Assembly (NCBI RefSeq): GCF_005796205.1
Contig: NZ_VAHN01000008.1
Coordinates: forward strand, 62,001 to 126,000
Source: Pseudarthrobacter sp. NamE2
GTDB lineage: Bacteria; Actinomycetota; Actinomycetes; Actinomycetales; Micrococcaceae
Direction of reading: 5' to 3'
Length of the DNA: 64,000 nt
A program made the translations under genes and the position numbers. This document shows, piece after piece, positions 9,478 through 19,856 of the stretch. The stretch's first letter is position 1. Every line of letters starts with the position of its first letter. The notes beneath the pieces were generated by a model that was not told the origin of the DNA, searched no databases, and worked only from the letters and a program-made list of their open reading frames with translations.

Positions 9478-9506
9478 TTCCAGCACGCCCCCTGACCGCC
9501 GGGATG

Positions 9507-9534
9507 CCAGGAGCCCCTGCCCAGGGGCTCCTGG
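9507..9534 (+). terminator. Hairpin terminator after the GH13 gene
   Basis: A perfect 13-bp stem, CCAGGAGCCCCTG with its complement, and a 2-base loop lie 30 bp after the stop codon. There is no long T-run, which is common in high-GC actinobacteria. Confidence 0.7.
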
Positions 9535-9602
9535 GAATCCGTTTGGGTTGACAACCGTTAACTGAACGTACGGTAAGTTGCCGCACGGTACTGAGGGATT
9601 TC

Positions 9603-10055
9603 ATGAGCACGAAGTTTGAATCAGTTGAAGACGACGCGGGGAAGGTCACCCGTTACGTCCGCCGCGTCAATGGCGGTGGCCTGGTGGCTCCCGGAGCCGC
9701 GGTTGCGGACAGCACCCGCATCGGGTCCATGACCTACGTGGAGTATGGCGCGAGGATTGGCCACGGCTGCCGGATCGGCCATGGCAGCTGGATCGACCGG
9801 GACGCCACGATCGGTGACCGCGCGGTCATTGGCGACGGCGTGCGGATCGGCCGGGGCACGGTGATTGGCAACCGGGTCCACATTGGCAGCCACTCCCGGA
9901 TCGGCTCGAGCGTGCTGATCGAGCACGGCGTCCATTTGGAAGCAGACGCCACCGTTGCAGACGGCGGGCAGGTGTTGATCGGCTCGCGCATCGCGGCCCC
10001 TACCCAGGGGAAGAACCGCCCGCGCCGCCGGGCCAAGGGCCGGATGGCGGCCTGA
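9603..10055 (+). CDS. Left-handed beta-helix (hexapeptide repeat) protein
   Basis: A 150-residue protein made almost wholly of hexapeptide repeats ([IV]G-x-x-x-x pattern, about a dozen turns from residue ~30 to 130), with a basic C-terminal tail. Such helices form the core of acyl- and nucleotidyl-transferases such as GlmU and LpxA, but no separate catalytic domain is present. A free-standing helix may be a small acetyltransferase, a carbonic-anhydrase-like protein or a structural unit. AGGG precedes the ATG. The minus-strand transporter gene ends 4 bp after its stop, so the two are convergent. Confidence 0.75.
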   Translation: MSTKFESVEDDAGKVTRYVRRVNGGGLVAPGAAVADSTRIGSMTYVEYGARIGHGCRIGHGSWIDRDATIGDRAVIGDGVRIGRGTVIGNRVHIGSHSRIGSSVLIEHGVHLEADATVADGGQVLIGSRIAAPTQGKNRPRRRAKGRMAA

Positions 10056-10059
10056 CGGC

Positions 10060-11574
10060 TTAGCGGACGCCCGCGGCCTCGGGCGCCGCCGGTTCAGGCG
10101 CCAGCAGCATGGTGGAGGTGTCGATGCGTTCGTTCGTGTCCTGCCCTTCCACAAGCCTTATCGCCTCCTCGCGGCTGGACACCACGGGCACCGACCCCAG
10201 GAGGGGCCTTGCCGCCGTCTCCCGCATCTTCAGCAAAGCAAACAGCGCCACCAGCGAGAAGAACATTACGTAGAACGCGGGAGCGTACGGGTTCCCGGTT
10301 ACCTCAACGAGGATCTGGCTGACCAGTGGAGTGGTGCCGCCGAAAACCGAAATGGCGAGGTTGTGCGTTACCCCCACCGAACCAAAGCGGGAAGCCGTGG
10401 GAAAGAGTTCGGACATCACGGCCGCGGTGAGGGCGAGGAAAAACGCCGAGGGCAGCGACACCAGGAAGAGTGCCAGGTACAAGGACCACAGCGTTCCCAT
10501 CTGCATCAGGGTAAAGGCCGGCAGGAGCAGGACCAGATTTCCGATCGTGGCCATGGCGTAGATGGGGCGCCGGCCGATGCGGTCGGACCAGCGGGCCACG
10601 AATGGAATCATGACCGCCAGCAGAACCAGGACGACGACGGCGGCAACAGCCGTGTGCACAGGGTCGGATCCAACCTGGGTTTCGAGGTAGGTGGGCATGT
10701 AGCTGGTCAGCAGGTAGCCACATGTGCCGTCGGCGGCAACGAGGCAGCAGCCGATCAGGATTTGGGGCCAGTAGTGCTTGAAGATATTAGGCAGGTTGTG
10801 CCGGACGAAAATGGGGTCGATGTCCTCACTTCCGGCCTTGGCGTGGGCAACCTCGAAGCTGGGCGATTCCGGCAGCCGGAGCCGCATCACAATCGCCACG
10901 ACGCCAAGGGGAAGGGCGATCAGGAACGGGATGCGCCAGCCGCCTTCCAGCATTGCCGAGTCACCCCAGGCGGACGTGGTGACAGCGGTGGTTACGGCAA
11001 CCATGCTGGCGCCGGCGGCGAAACCGAGCATGGACCCGGAATTCAGCAGCGAGGCCATAAAGCCGCGGCTGCGGTCCGGCGAGAACTCCGAAATGTATGT
11101 TGCTGCGCCTGAATACTCGCCGCCGGTGGAGAACCCCTGCAGCATTTTGAGCAGATAGAGGGGAATGATCACCCAGAGGCCCACCTGTCCTGCGGTGGGC
11201 AGCAGGCCGATGCCGGTGGTGGCCACGGCCATCAATGCCATCGTAAAGAAGAGGACCTTGCGCCGGCCGATCCGGTCGCCGAGCGGACCAAGGATCATGC
11301 CGCCCAACGGCCGGACGATAAAGGAGACGGCGAAACCCAGCAGCGTAACCAACAGGCCCATCCGCTCATCCATGCCCTCCGTGAAGACAGAGGTCATGGT
11401 GACGGCGAGGTACCCGTAGACTCCGATGTCGTACCACTCAATGAAGTTCCCGACGCCCGCCCCCACCTGCGCTTTCCGCAGCTCGTCCTTGTCCACGACT
11501 ATGCAGTCGCCCGCCTGCAGCCGGCGGGCAGTTTTTGGGCGCACGGGGTGCTGCTCTTTGGACTGTTCGAACAT
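10060..11574 (-). CDS. MFS transporter, MHS family (ProP-like)
   Basis: A 504-residue permease with 12 predicted helices. The signature loop GDRIGRRKVL follows helix 2, and a second, SDRIGRRPIY, follows helix 7/8. STGGEYSGAATYI after helix 4 is typical of the proline/betaine-citrate (MHS) group. The cytoplasmic N-terminus is long (about 35 residues) and the C-terminal tail is rich in Ala, Pro and Glu. It stands alone, convergent with the beta-helix gene, with no catabolic genes attached, so its substrate (osmolyte or organic acid) is open. Confidence 0.87.
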   Translation of the reverse strand: MFEQSKEQHPVRPKTARRLQAGDCIVVDKDELRKAQVGAGVGNFIEWYDIGVYGYLAVTMTSVFTEGMDERMGLLVTLLGFAVSFIVRPLGGMILGPLGDRIGRRKVLFFTMALMAVATTGIGLLPTAGQVGLWVIIPLYLLKMLQGFSTGGEYSGAATYISEFSPDRSRGFMASLLNSGSMLGFAAGASMVAVTTAVTTSAWGDSAMLEGGWRIPFLIALPLGVVAIVMRLRLPESPSFEVAHAKAGSEDIDPIFVRHNLPNIFKHYWPQILIGCCLVAADGTCGYLLTSYMPTYLETQVGSDPVHTAVAAVVVLVLLAVMIPFVARWSDRIGRRPIYAMATIGNLVLLLPAFTLMQMGTLWSLYLALFLVSLPSAFFLALTAAVMSELFPTASRFGSVGVTHNLAISVFGGTTPLVSQILVEVTGNPYAPAFYVMFFSLVALFALLKMRETAARPLLGSVPVVSSREEAIRLVEGQDTNERIDTSTMLLAPEPAAPEAAGVR

Positions 11575-11804
11575 CTTCGTCCTGTCTTTTTACCGGGTAA
11601 CGGATCGGCAGGAGTAACCGGCCATTAACCGGCATCCCCTAGGGGAGGTGGTAAGTATTCTGCCAGAAAGGAAACGGACGATTGGCCGTCCCGCCACCCT
11701 CGATGTGATCCAAGCCTCTGAATTCCGCGTAGTTAGCGCGTCTCGAGGCTGTTGCAATAGAAGCAACTAACCGCGTCACAATCATCAAATAAACCCTCAT
11801 CCAG

Positions 11805-12911
11805 TCAATCCTGCGCACCGGCATCAGTCCTGGCTGGACCCGGGCTGCCTGCCTGATGGTCTGCAGTCCGCCTTCTGTTATGTCCGCCGCCCAGCAGGAC
11901 CGCCCCGCCCCAGACAGCAAGGAAGGCTGCCACCAGCAGGAGCCCCGCCTCGCCAAGGTCGAGCTCCCCCAGCCAGGCGGTGAACGGGTCAGCGAGCCCA
12001 AAGGCGGCGTCGGCGAATCCGCCGAGGGTGATGGCTGCGATGAAGAGCGCCGACAACGCGGAAAGGCCCGTCACCAGGGCATTGAAGCCGAGTTTGCGTT
12101 GCGGGTGGTCCAACGCGGAGCGGTACATCCGCATCATGACCACGCCGTTGACCGTGTCGCACAGGGTCATCGCGGCAGCGAAGGCAAGGGGAAGCGTCAA
12201 AAGCGCCACCGGTGGCACGCCCGCCAGTGACGCAGCAGCCGTGACCACCAGCAGCCCGATGGTGGTGGCAGTGTCAAATCCCAGACCGAACAGGAAGCCG
12301 ATCACGTAAATGTTCCGGGGCCGCTGCACTCCGGCCAGCGGCCTGGCCAGGAGACGCGCAACAAATCCCCTGCTGTCCAGGTCCCCTTCCCTGATCCGGC
12401 CGCCTGCCTGCACGTCGCGGTACACCCGGGCGGCCCGCAGGAAGGCGGAACCGTTGAACAGGCCCATGGCGAGCAGGAACAGGCCGGATACCCCGCTGCC
12501 GATGAGGCCGAGGACGTGGTTGCCCGTGGTTCCTTCCTCCATGAACTGGCCGATGACGGCCGTGCCGGCCGCCACCAGAAGTCCTGCCAGGATCACCACC
12601 GAGCTGTGGCCAAGGCTGAACGCGAATCCGACGCTCACAGGGTCCCTCCGCTGGGCGACGAACTTGCGGGTGGAGTTGTCGATCGCGGCGATATGGTCCC
12701 AGTCGTAGCTGTGTTTTATGCCCGCCGCGTACGCGGTCAGGACCAGGCCAAGGACCAGGGGCGTGCCGGCGGCCAAGGAGCCACTGACCAGGAGGACGAC
12801 GGCGGCGGCGTGCAGTGCGGCGACGGCACCGAAGGTGAAGAGCACGCGGGTCCGGAGCGGCAGTGCTTCCCGCTCCCGGTACAGTGTGGCGATGCTGTTG
12901 AGTGCGGTCAT
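11805..12911 (-). CDS. Nickel/cobalt transporter, NiCoT (HoxN/NixA) family
   Basis: A 368-residue membrane protein with about eight helices. The NiCoT signature is present in the first third as HSYDWDHIAAIDN, which supplies the HX4DH metal-selectivity motif. FSLGHSSVV and a later LGFDTATTI segment are the other two conserved blocks. It overlaps ureD by one base (TGATG), so it is translated from the urease transcript and almost certainly supplies Ni(II) for the urease active site. The last ~40 residues are hydrophilic. Confidence 0.9.
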   Translation of the reverse strand: MTALNSIATLYREREALPLRTRVLFTFGAVAALHAAAVVLLVSGSLAAGTPLVLGLVLTAYAAGIKHSYDWDHIAAIDNSTRKFVAQRRDPVSVGFAFSLGHSSVVILAGLLVAAGTAVIGQFMEEGTTGNHVLGLIGSGVSGLFLLAMGLFNGSAFLRAARVYRDVQAGGRIREGDLDSRGFVARLLARPLAGVQRPRNIYVIGFLFGLGFDTATTIGLLVVTAAASLAGVPPVALLTLPLAFAAAMTLCDTVNGVVMMRMYRSALDHPQRKLGFNALVTGLSALSALFIAAITLGGFADAAFGLADPFTAWLGELDLGEAGLLLVAAFLAVWGGAVLLGGGHNRRRTADHQAGSPGPARTDAGAQD

Positions 12912-13816
12912 CAGTGCTTCCTTAGATCCAGCGGTTCCTGCCTGTACCAGCGTTTCCGGAGCAGGCTGTTACAGGCGCTGAGCAGGCTGTTCAGGTCCTC
13001 CGTGCTGTTGGACAGCGAGCGCAGGACCAGTCCCGTTGTTCCGGCGACGGCCCGGGTGAGTGAAATCCCAGTCCTGGCGTCATGTTCGGCCGCGCAAGCG
13101 TTCAGCTCGTCAGCGAGCGCTTGGTCCACCCGGGCGTCCACCACCACCAGCGATCCCACGTGGCTGTAGCCTTCCATGAAACCCATCCCGCTGACATCGC
13201 CCGATGGCGGCCGGATCAGCAGGTTGTCCAGCGCCAGCAGTTGCCGGTCCCCCTCTGCGGCATCCACCCACATCTCGCTGCGCAGCCGCACCTCCTCGTA
13301 CCTGAATGCGGTGCCGTCCGGGGACCACCCGGGGGTCACCACCTCGGCCATGACCAGGGACGATGACGGCTTCAGGGTCACGCAGGTCCGTTGCCGGTAG
13401 CTGGCCTCCCGGTAGGCGATGAGCTGGTCCGGCATCAGTTCCAGCCGCGCCCCCTCCCCCAGCCGGACGTGCATCTGCTGCTCGGCAAAAGATCCGGGAG
13501 TCCGGTAAATCTTGGTAGCGGATTGGGTGGTCAGCAGCAGCGAGGCCGAGTCCCCTACCTCGACATCAATAAGGAAGAGATCCGCCCCAAGATAAGCCCC
13601 GCCAGGATTGACGACGACATAGCAAACCTGTCCCGAGTCATCGAGGTAGTGAGGCCGCAAAACCCTCAAAGCCCCACGGTGGTACTGATGCGCCGCGAAG
13701 GACCGTCCCGCACGCTCGGCCACCACAAGCCCAAGCTCCCCCATCGCTTCCGGTGATTGAGCTTGTCGAAATTCCGGTGGTTGAGCCTGTCGAAACCCCA
13801 CCGCCGTCGTACTCAT
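12911..13816 (-). CDS. ureD: Urease accessory protein UreD
   Basis: A 301-residue scaffold protein that binds apo-urease with UreF and UreG during nickel insertion. The family pattern is seen in [13 protein letters not shown] and in the late segment [13 protein letters not shown]. The start at 13816 is set by the ATGA overlap with the ureG stop. This gives an odd N-terminus, residues ~8-23, with the duplicated peptide FRQAQPPE / FRQAQSPE encoded by two copies of a dispersed repeat. The conserved part begins at the Met at 13744. The other end overlaps the nickel transporter gene. Confidence 0.9.
   Translation of the reverse strand: MSTTAVGFRQAQPPEFRQAQSPEAMGELGLVVAERAGRSFAAHQYHRGALRVLRPHYLDDSGQVCYVVVNPGGAYLGADLFLIDVEVGDSASLLLTTQSATKIYRTPGSFAEQQMHVRLGEGARLELMPDQLIAYREASYRQRTCVTLKPSSSLVMAEVVTPGWSPDGTAFRYEEVRLRSEMWVDAAEGDRQLLALDNLLIRPPSGDVSGMGFMEGYSHVGSLVVVDARVDQALADELNACAAEHDARTGISLTRAVAGTTGLVLRSLSNSTEDLNSLLSACNSLLRKRWYRQEPLDLRKH
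13751..13796. repeat. Two tandem copies of a 24-bp dispersed repeat
   Basis: Copies at 13751-13771 and 13775-13796 share the core GGTG(A/G)TTGAGC(C/T)TGTCGAAA at a 24-bp period. From memory this element is common between Arthrobacter genes as a palindromic intergenic repeat. Here it lies inside the ureD reading frame and adds eight codons per copy without breaking it. Confidence 0.7.
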
Positions 13817-14427
13817 GCCAAATCGAGCATCAGGACATCGCGCCGGATCCACTCGATGACCTTGTCGAGCCCTTCGTCCGTCTTGAGGTTGGTGAAGCAG
13901 AACGGCTTGTTGCCGCGGAACTCTTTGGAGTCCCGTTCCATGACGGCCAGGTCCGCGCCGACGTGGGGTGCGAGGTCGGTCTTGTTGATGATGAACAGGT
14001 CGGACTTGATCATGCCCTGGCCGGCTTTGCGGGGTATCTTTTCGCCCTGGGCCACGTCGATGATGTAGATGGAGAAGTCGACCAGTTCGGGGCTGAAGGT
14101 GGCGGAGAGGTTGTCGCCGCCGGATTCGACGAAAATCACCTGCAGGTCCGGGTGACGCGCCTTGAGTTCTTCAATGGCGGCGGTGTTCATGGAGGTGTCT
14201 TCACGGATGGCGGTGTGGGGGCAGCCGCCGGTTTCGACGCCGATGATCCGGTCCACAGGCAGGATGCCGTTGGCGGCCAGGATCCTGGCGTCCTCGATGG
14301 TGTAGATGTCGTTGGTGATGGCGGCCATGGAGATCCCACCACTCATATGGCGGGTGAGCCGCTCCACGAGCTGGGTCTTGCCTGCGCCGACGGGCCCGCC
14401 GATGCCGATTTTAATGGGTTCAGTCAT
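13813..14427 (-). CDS. ureG: Urease accessory GTPase UreG
   Basis: A 204-residue GTPase that drives nickel delivery to urease. The P-loop GGPVGAGKT is at residues 10-18, the nickel-binding CPH motif at 69-71 (in [11 protein letters not shown]), the switch segment ESGGDNL near 100, and the base-recognition NKTD near 150. Length and motifs are those of a normal UreG. It follows ureF by a short gap and overlaps ureD by four bases. Confidence 0.97.
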   Translation of the reverse strand: MTEPIKIGIGGPVGAGKTQLVERLTRHMSGGISMAAITNDIYTIEDARILAANGILPVDRIIGVETGGCPHTAIREDTSMNTAAIEELKARHPDLQVIFVESGGDNLSATFSPELVDFSIYIIDVAQGEKIPRKAGQGMIKSDLFIINKTDLAPHVGADLAVMERDSKEFRGNKPFCFTNLKTDEGLDKVIEWIRRDVLMLDLA

Positions 14428-14454
14428 GGTGTTCCTCCTCCGTCACAAGCCCGG

Positions 14455-15240
14455 TCAGCTCATGAACATCCGGGCACGCTGGCGTTCGTGCCGCATCTGC
14501 GAAATTTCCAGTCCGGGGCTGACGGCCCCGAAGTCGTCCGGGGTGAGGCGGGCGATCCGTTCGGTGGCGGCAGCGACGTCGTCGTGCGCTTTCCGCAGCA
14601 CGCGCTGCCCCGCGTTCTGGCCCAGCGGGATGGCCCTGACCGCGTTCTGCGTCAGGGAGGTGACGGTGGCAAAGAGGTAGGCGGCGAGCGCCTCCTGCTG
14701 CGGCACGCCCAGGGAGCGCGCGACGACGGCGAACGCCAGAGGCTGGTGCCCTGCGGCCGCGCCGCTGGTCACCAGGTCCCGGTACAGTTCCAGCGCGTCC
14801 GACGGGAACACTTCCGCCCCGATCTCGAGCAGCCGCCCGCCCATCTTGATGCTGGCCTCCCGGACCTGGCGCGGCAGCAGTTGCGCGGACAGCAAGGCAT
14901 CGAGGTCAAGGACATCCCACCCCTCATACAAAAACCGGACAGCCAGCCCGTCTGAGTAGGTAAGCGACTGCGAGATGAACATGGACAACCAGGCGCCGAA
15001 ACCAGCCTCATCAGCGACCACACCGGCGTCGACATAGGTTTCGAAGCCGAGAGAGTGCGCAAACGCCCCGGTAGGAAGCGCTGAGTCAGTGAGCTGCTGC
15101 AAGGCAAGCTGGTAGCTGCCGACGCTGGCGGTGGCGGGTGAAGGGGGCTGCGGTGTGGTGGGCACCGCGAAGCGGGCACAGCCCCCTTCACCCGCCGCCG
15201 TGTCCAAGGTGCGGCTGGTACTAGTGCGAGTGCTCAGCAT
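14455..15240 (-). CDS. ureF: Urease accessory protein UreF
   Basis: A 261-residue helical protein that acts with UreD and UreG in urease maturation. Conserved blocks include LTDSALPTGAFAHSLG and the C-terminal GAVSPGLEISQMRHE. The start at 15240 (MLSTRTS) overlaps the end of ureE. The first ~35 residues are low-complexity and unlike UreF; they are encoded by an 18-bp inverted repeat with a 28-bp loop. The conserved domain begins near VGSYQLALQ. Confidence 0.93.
   Translation of the reverse strand: MLSTRTSTSRTLDTAAGEGGCARFAVPTTPQPPSPATASVGSYQLALQQLTDSALPTGAFAHSLGFETYVDAGVVADEAGFGAWLSMFISQSLTYSDGLAVRFLYEGWDVLDLDALLSAQLLPRQVREASIKMGGRLLEIGAEVFPSDALELYRDLVTSGAAAGHQPLAFAVVARSLGVPQQEALAAYLFATVTSLTQNAVRAIPLGQNAGQRVLRKAHDDVAAATERIARLTPDDFGAVSPGLEISQMRHERQRARMFMS
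15133..15196. repeat. Large inverted repeat inside the 5' end of ureF
   Basis: Arms of 18 bp, GGCGGGTGAAGGGGGCTG (15133-15150) and its exact complement (15179-15196), flank a 28-bp loop. The element is in frame in ureF, between the start and the conserved domain. It resembles a small palindromic repeat that has been tolerated within coding DNA; its transcript would fold into a strong hairpin. Confidence 0.75.
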
Positions 15241-15706
15241 GACGGAAAGGCACGGGCATGACGCGTTCCTGGCGGGAGTAGGGCACTCCGGCGTGGCGAA
15301 GGTAGTCCTCGACGGTGTGGTCGTAAGCGCACACCATGACCTCCGCCCCGTACTCCGACTCCGCGTCAAAAAACTGCGCCTGCAGGTGCCGGTTGCCGAG
15401 GGAGTGCGCCGTGACGCCCATTTCGTGGATGGTGCGGGGTGCGATGACCAGGACGTCGGTGGGCAGCACGGACACCACGATCAGGTTCGATTCGGCGACG
15501 TGCAGGATGTCGCCGTCACGCAGGTCCCCCGCCCCGGACGGCAGGCGGATTCCGATCTCCTTGCCGTGGTCCGTCGTCGCGCGCTGGATGCGCTTGACCA
15601 GCTGGGCGCTGGGCAGCACCACTTTCTCGCGGTGCAGCCCGGCATAGGCGGCGAGGTCGGTTTCCGGCAGGTCGTGCAGGTTGCCGAGGACTTTGTCGAT
15701 GATCAA
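15221..15706 (-). CDS. ureE: Urease accessory nickel metallochaperone UreE
   Basis: A 161-residue UreE with an N-terminal peptide-binding domain (GDLRDGDILH...ESNLIVVSVLPTDVLVI) and a C-terminal ferredoxin-like metal-binding domain beginning at LGNRHLQAQF. The tail ends in a short His-containing segment, HAEHSH, far less His-rich than the enterobacterial protein. It passes Ni(II) to the UreDFG complex. It lies between ureC and ureF, overlapping the latter's start by 20 bases. Confidence 0.93.
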   Translation of the reverse strand: MIIDKVLGNLHDLPETDLAAYAGLHREKVVLPSAQLVKRIQRATTDHGKEIGIRLPSGAGDLRDGDILHVAESNLIVVSVLPTDVLVIAPRTIHEMGVTAHSLGNRHLQAQFFDAESEYGAEVMVCAYDHTVEDYLRHAGVPYSRQERVMPVPFRHAEHSH

Positions 15707-15722
15707 GGAGTTCTCCGAGGTT

Positions 15723-17453
15723 CTAGAAGAGGTAGTAGCGCTGGGCCATGGGGAGCACGTCGGCCGGCTCGCAGGTAACGTCCCCGCCGTCGACCATCAC
15801 CTGGTAGGTTTCCGGGTCCACTCGGATGTCCGGCGTTGCGTCGTTGTACTTCAGGTCGGCCTTGGTGAGGTTCCGGATTCCTGAGACGGGCCGAATGACC
15901 TTCTCCAGTCCCAGTTCGGCGGGGACGCCGGCCTCCATGGCGGCCTGTGAAAGAAAGGTGATGGAGGACTGCTGCACGGCCTTGCCGAACGCGCCGAACA
16001 TCGGGCGCATGGTGCGCGGCTGCGGGGTGGGGATGGAGGCGTTCGCGTCGCCCATCAGCGCATAGGCAATCTGGCCGCCCTTAAGCACGAGCTCGGGCTT
16101 GACCCCGAAGAACGCGGGATCCCAGAGGACCAGGTCGGCGAACTTGCCTTCCTCCACGGAGCCGACGGAGTCAGCGATGCCCTGGGCAAGGGCGGGATTG
16201 ATGGTGTATTTGGCCACGTAGCGCTTGAGCCGGAAGTTGTCGCTCCCCGCTGAGCCGTGTGCCCCGCCGTCGTGATCCTCCAAAACGCCGCGCTGCTTCT
16301 TCATACTGTCCGCTACCTGCCAGGTGCGGGTGATCACCTCGCCCACCCGGCCCATCGCCTGTGAGTCGGAGGAGGTGATGGAGAAGATGCCGAGATCCTG
16401 CAGGACGTCCTCGGCGGCTATGGTCTCGGCGCGGATCCGGGAATCGGCGAACGCCACGTCCTCTGGGATGTCAGGGTTGAGGTGGTGGCAGACCATCAGC
16501 ATGTCCAGGTGCTCTTCGATGGTGTTGCGGGTGTACGGGAGTGTGGGATTGGTGGACGCCGGCAGGACGTTGGGCATGCCGGCGATTTTGATGATGTCCG
16601 GGGCGTGTCCGCCGCCGGCGCCTTCGGTGTGGAACGTGTGGATCACGCGGCCGTTGATGGCCCGGATGGTGTCCTCCACGAAGCCGCACTCGTTCAGGGT
16701 GTCGGTGTGGATGGCCACCTGGACGTCATACTCGTCCGCCACCGTCAGCGACGTGTCGATGGAGGACGTGGTGGAGCCCCAGTCCTCGTGCACCTTCAGT
16801 CCGATGGCGCCGGCGCGGATCTGCTCTGCGAGGGGTTCGACGGCGGACGCGTGGCCTTTGCCGAACAGGCCGATGTTCATCGGAAATGCCTCCGCCGCCT
16901 GCAGCATGCGCTGGATGTGCCACTTTCCCGGCGTCACGGTGGTGGCCTTGGTGCCCTCGGCCGGCCCGGTGCCGCCGCCGATCATGGTGGTGATGCCGCT
17001 GGCAAGGGCAGTCGCAACCTGGTCCGGCGAGATGAAGTGGATATGGGTGTCGATGCCGCCGGCGGTGAGGATTTTCCGTTCCCCGGCGATGATTTCGGTG
17101 CTGGCACCGATCACAATGTCCACGCCGTCGGTGATCTGCGGGTTGCCGGCCTTGCCGATCCGGAAGATGTGTCCGTCCCTGAGCGCAATGTCGGCCTTGT
17201 AGATGCCGGTGTAGTCCAGGATGACGGCGTTGGTGATGACGGTGTCCGGGACGTCCCCGTCACGGATAGCCTGACCGTTCTGGCCCATGCCGTCGCGGAT
17301 TACCTTGCCGCCGCCGAACACCACCTCTTCGCCGTACACGGTGAGGTCCTTCTCGATCTCGAGGAACAGTTCGGTGTCGGCCAGGCGGATCTTGTCGCCG
17401 GTGGTCGGGCCGTACAGGTCGGCGTACTGCCGGCGCGTAATTTCGAAGCTCAC
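15723..17453 (-). CDS. ureC: Urease alpha (catalytic) subunit UreC
   Basis: A 576-residue catalytic subunit that hydrolyses urea to ammonia and carbamate with two nickel ions. All key residues are present: His137 and His139 (DTHIHF), the carbamylated Lys220 (GLKVHEDWG), His249, His275, the flap Cys322-His323 (VCHHLNPD) and Asp363. Numbering is three higher than in Klebsiella urease. The start overlaps the ureB stop by four bases. The enzyme should be fully functional. Confidence 0.98.
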   Translation of the reverse strand: MSFEITRRQYADLYGPTTGDKIRLADTELFLEIEKDLTVYGEEVVFGGGKVIRDGMGQNGQAIRDGDVPDTVITNAVILDYTGIYKADIALRDGHIFRIGKAGNPQITDGVDIVIGASTEIIAGERKILTAGGIDTHIHFISPDQVATALASGITTMIGGGTGPAEGTKATTVTPGKWHIQRMLQAAEAFPMNIGLFGKGHASAVEPLAEQIRAGAIGLKVHEDWGSTTSSIDTSLTVADEYDVQVAIHTDTLNECGFVEDTIRAINGRVIHTFHTEGAGGGHAPDIIKIAGMPNVLPASTNPTLPYTRNTIEEHLDMLMVCHHLNPDIPEDVAFADSRIRAETIAAEDVLQDLGIFSITSSDSQAMGRVGEVITRTWQVADSMKKQRGVLEDHDGGAHGSAGSDNFRLKRYVAKYTINPALAQGIADSVGSVEEGKFADLVLWDPAFFGVKPELVLKGGQIAYALMGDANASIPTPQPRTMRPMFGAFGKAVQQSSITFLSQAAMEAGVPAELGLEKVIRPVSGIRNLTKADLKYNDATPDIRVDPETYQVMVDGGDVTCEPADVLPMAQRYYLF

Positions 17454-17799
17454 TGGCTGTCACCTCCCGCAACAGGCCCGCCCGGGCGGGTGCCGCCGTC
17501 GAGCTTTCCGTTGACGGCGTTGCCCAGTCCGTAGACTTCCCGGGCTCCGGCGAGTTCGATGAGCCGCACGCTCCGTGAGTCCCCCGGCTCGAACCGGGCG
17601 GCGGTGCCGGCGGGAATGTCCAGCCGGCGGCCGTACGCTGCGTCCCGGTCGAAGACCAGGGCGGCGTTCGCCTCGGCGAAGTGGAAGTGTGAGCCCACCT
17701 GCACGGGCCGGTCACCGGTGTTGAGCACCTCAACAATGACCGCGTCCCGCCCGGAGTTCAGCGTCACGGGTTCGGGCCTGAGGACGTATTCTCCGGGTA

Positions 17800-17803
<4 letters not shown>
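17450..17803 (-). CDS. ureB: Urease beta subunit UreB
   Basis: A 117-residue structural subunit with the family hallmarks IPGEY at the N-terminus, [17 protein letters not shown] in the middle and [14 protein letters not shown] later. It ends with a short Gly/Asp-rich tail. It overlaps ureA and ureC by four bases each, giving a tightly coupled UreABC set. Confidence 0.97.
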
Positions 17804-18114
<311 letters not shown>

Positions 18115-18164
18115 TCGGGTCCCTTCCACAACAGCCGCCGGACGGCGTGGGACCCACAGTAGGT

Positions 18165-18179
18165 GCCGAACGTTTCGGC
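18165..18179. promoter_or_regulatory. Palindrome upstream of ureA
   Basis: GCCGAACGTTTCGGC has 6-bp arms around a CGT centre. It lies in the only sizeable gap before the urease operon, 51 bp from the ureA start, where an operator would be expected. The regulator is unknown. Confidence 0.4.
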
Positions 18180-18230
18180 CACGTTTCAGGTTTGTAATGC
18201 CCGGTTCCCGGATTGGCCCTCGGCCACGCG

Positions 18231-18782
18231 CTAAGGGTTGAGCCGCGCGAGGATCTCTTCCGTGGATTGGACTGGCTGGCGGTAACTGGTGGAGAGGATG
18301 CGCAGCATGTCCGCGGCGTCCTGGTTGTCCTCGGAGGCCATGGCATCCCTGGCGTAGGTGGCCCGGATGTTGTGGGCGAAGGCGTCCGCCCCTGTCTGCG
18401 CGATGCAGTTGTGGGTGGAAACTCCGGCGAGCACCACCTCGTCGGCGCCCCAGTTCCGCAGTCGGGAGAGCAGGTTCGTACCTACGAAGGCGCTGTCCCG
18501 GGTCTTGTTCAGCTGCGGCAGGCCGTTTATCGCGAGGCCGGGGACAGCTTGTGCCTGCTCGCTGCCGCGGAAGATAAAGCCCTGGTCGTCGTCGAGCATA
18601 TTCAGGCTCCAAGTGGACTTGTCCCGCTCGTGTTCGGTGCCCACGATCAACGCCTTGTGCCCGCTTGCCTTGAATGCTTCCAGCAATCTGTTGCACGATG
18701 CGACCATCTGCTCCTGTTGCGCGGCAAGTTCCGGCGCCTCGAAAAACGCGTTCTGCATGTCGATGACCAAAAGAGCAATCAT
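18231..18782 (-). CDS. Isochorismatase-family cysteine hydrolase
   Basis: A 183-residue alpha/beta hydrolase of the isochorismatase/nicotinamidase group. The N-terminal [11 protein letters not shown] holds the catalytic Asp and [14 protein letters not shown] holds the catalytic Cys, at the usual spacing; a Lys in the middle completes the triad. The start at 18782 follows GGTGCCTCC read in the sense strand as GGAGGCACC. Substrates in the family are amides such as nicotinamide, ureas or isochorismate. Placement beside urease is suggestive of nitrogen release, but the amide is not known. Confidence 0.85.
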   Translation of the reverse strand: MIALLVIDMQNAFFEAPELAAQQEQMVASCNRLLEAFKASGHKALIVGTEHERDKSTWSLNMLDDDQGFIFRGSEQAQAVPGLAINGLPQLNKTRDSAFVGTNLLSRLRNWGADEVVLAGVSTHNCIAQTGADAFAHNIRATYARDAMASEDNQDAADMLRILSTSYRQPVQSTEEILARLNP

Positions 18783-18851
18783 GGAGGCACCTTTCCCTTG
18801 CGTAGCCGGTACCGGAACCGTACCCCTCAAGGGACCGGGCAAAACTGGAAG

Positions 18852-19856
18852 TTACGGCGCCGACTCCCGGACCTTGAGTTTGAAGCCGGCCTCCACGTGC
18901 AGTCCCTGCCCGGCACTTTCCCGGCCGGATATCCGGTCGAGCAGCAGGGCGATGGACCGCTCGGCGATCTCATCCATGCCGGGCGAGATGGTGGTCAGCG
19001 ACGGCGACGCGAACCGGGCTTCGTCGATGTCGTCGAAACCCGCCACGGCCACGTCCTGCGGAACCTTGATGCCGCGGATCAGGAGCTGGTGCATGGCGCC
19101 GAGCGCGAGGACGTCATTCAGGCCGAACACGGCATCGAACCGGACTCCCTTTTCGATTAGCCCTGCCACGGCTGCGGCACCGGTGTCGCGGCGCCATTCG
19201 GCCGGGGCAATGAGGGCCGGGTCGAACGGGACACCGGCTTCCTCCAGCGCCCTGCGGTAGCCGTTGAGCCTCAGGCCGGCGCTGCCCGCTGACTCCCCGG
19301 GGCTGGCACCAACCACGGCGATCCGCCGGCGGCCGCTCCCCAGCAGGTGGGCAGTGACCGCGGCGGCAGCTTCCTCGTTCTTCATGGTGACCAGGTCGAA
19401 CCGCGGGTCCAGGATGTGTTCGCCGAGCATCACCAGAGGTTTCTTGCCCGCACGGGAGGCAACGGCGTCGGCGTCAATAGCCAGCGGGGTGAACAGCAGG
19501 CCGTCGGTGAGCTGCCGGAACGGTCCCTGCAGGGCATTCAGTTCCGCGCTGCCTTCGGCGTCAGACTGCTCCACCAGGACGCGGTAGCCACGCTGCGCGG
19601 CGGCCTTCATCAGCTTCGAGGCCAGCTCCGCGTAGTAGGGTGCGGAAAGATCGGACAGCACCAGGCCCAGCATGGAGGTTTTGCCGGACCGCAGGCTCCG
19701 AGCCGTGAGGTTCGCCTCGTACCCCAGTTCGGCGATGGCGTCCTGGACCCGCTGCTTGGTGGCAGGACGGATGAACTCGTAGTCATTCAGGACGTTGGAA
19801 ACCGTTTTGAGCGACACCCCCGCCGCGCGTGCAACGTCGTTCATGGTGACCGCCAT
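18852..19856 (-). CDS. LacI-family transcriptional regulator
   Basis: A 334-residue sugar-responsive repressor. The DNA-binding head [20 protein letters not shown] starts at residue 5, a hinge with RSLRSGKT follows near 55, and a periplasmic-binding-protein-like ligand domain fills the rest. The start at 19856 places AAGGAG only four bases upstream; the frame continues 5' but without similarity. It is close to the arabinose genes but not attached to them, so its target is uncertain. Confidence 0.9.
   Translation of the reverse strand: MAVTMNDVARAAGVSLKTVSNVLNDYEFIRPATKQRVQDAIAELGYEANLTARSLRSGKTSMLGLVLSDLSAPYYAELASKLMKAAAQRGYRVLVEQSDAEGSAELNALQGPFRQLTDGLLFTPLAIDADAVASRAGKKPLVMLGEHILDPRFDLVTMKNEEAAAAVTAHLLGSGRRRIAVVGASPGESAGSAGLRLNGYRRALEEAGVPFDPALIAPAEWRRDTGAAAVAGLIEKGVRFDAVFGLNDVLALGAMHQLLIRGIKVPQDVAVAGFDDIDEARFASPSLTTISPGMDEIAERSIALLLDRISGRESAGQGLHVEAGFKLKVRESAP

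Noticed and set aside
9548..9576. TTGACA with CGGTAA 17 bp later as a promoter for the beta-helix gene
   Set aside because: The -35 box is good but the -10 is poor, so a specific promoter call is not supported.
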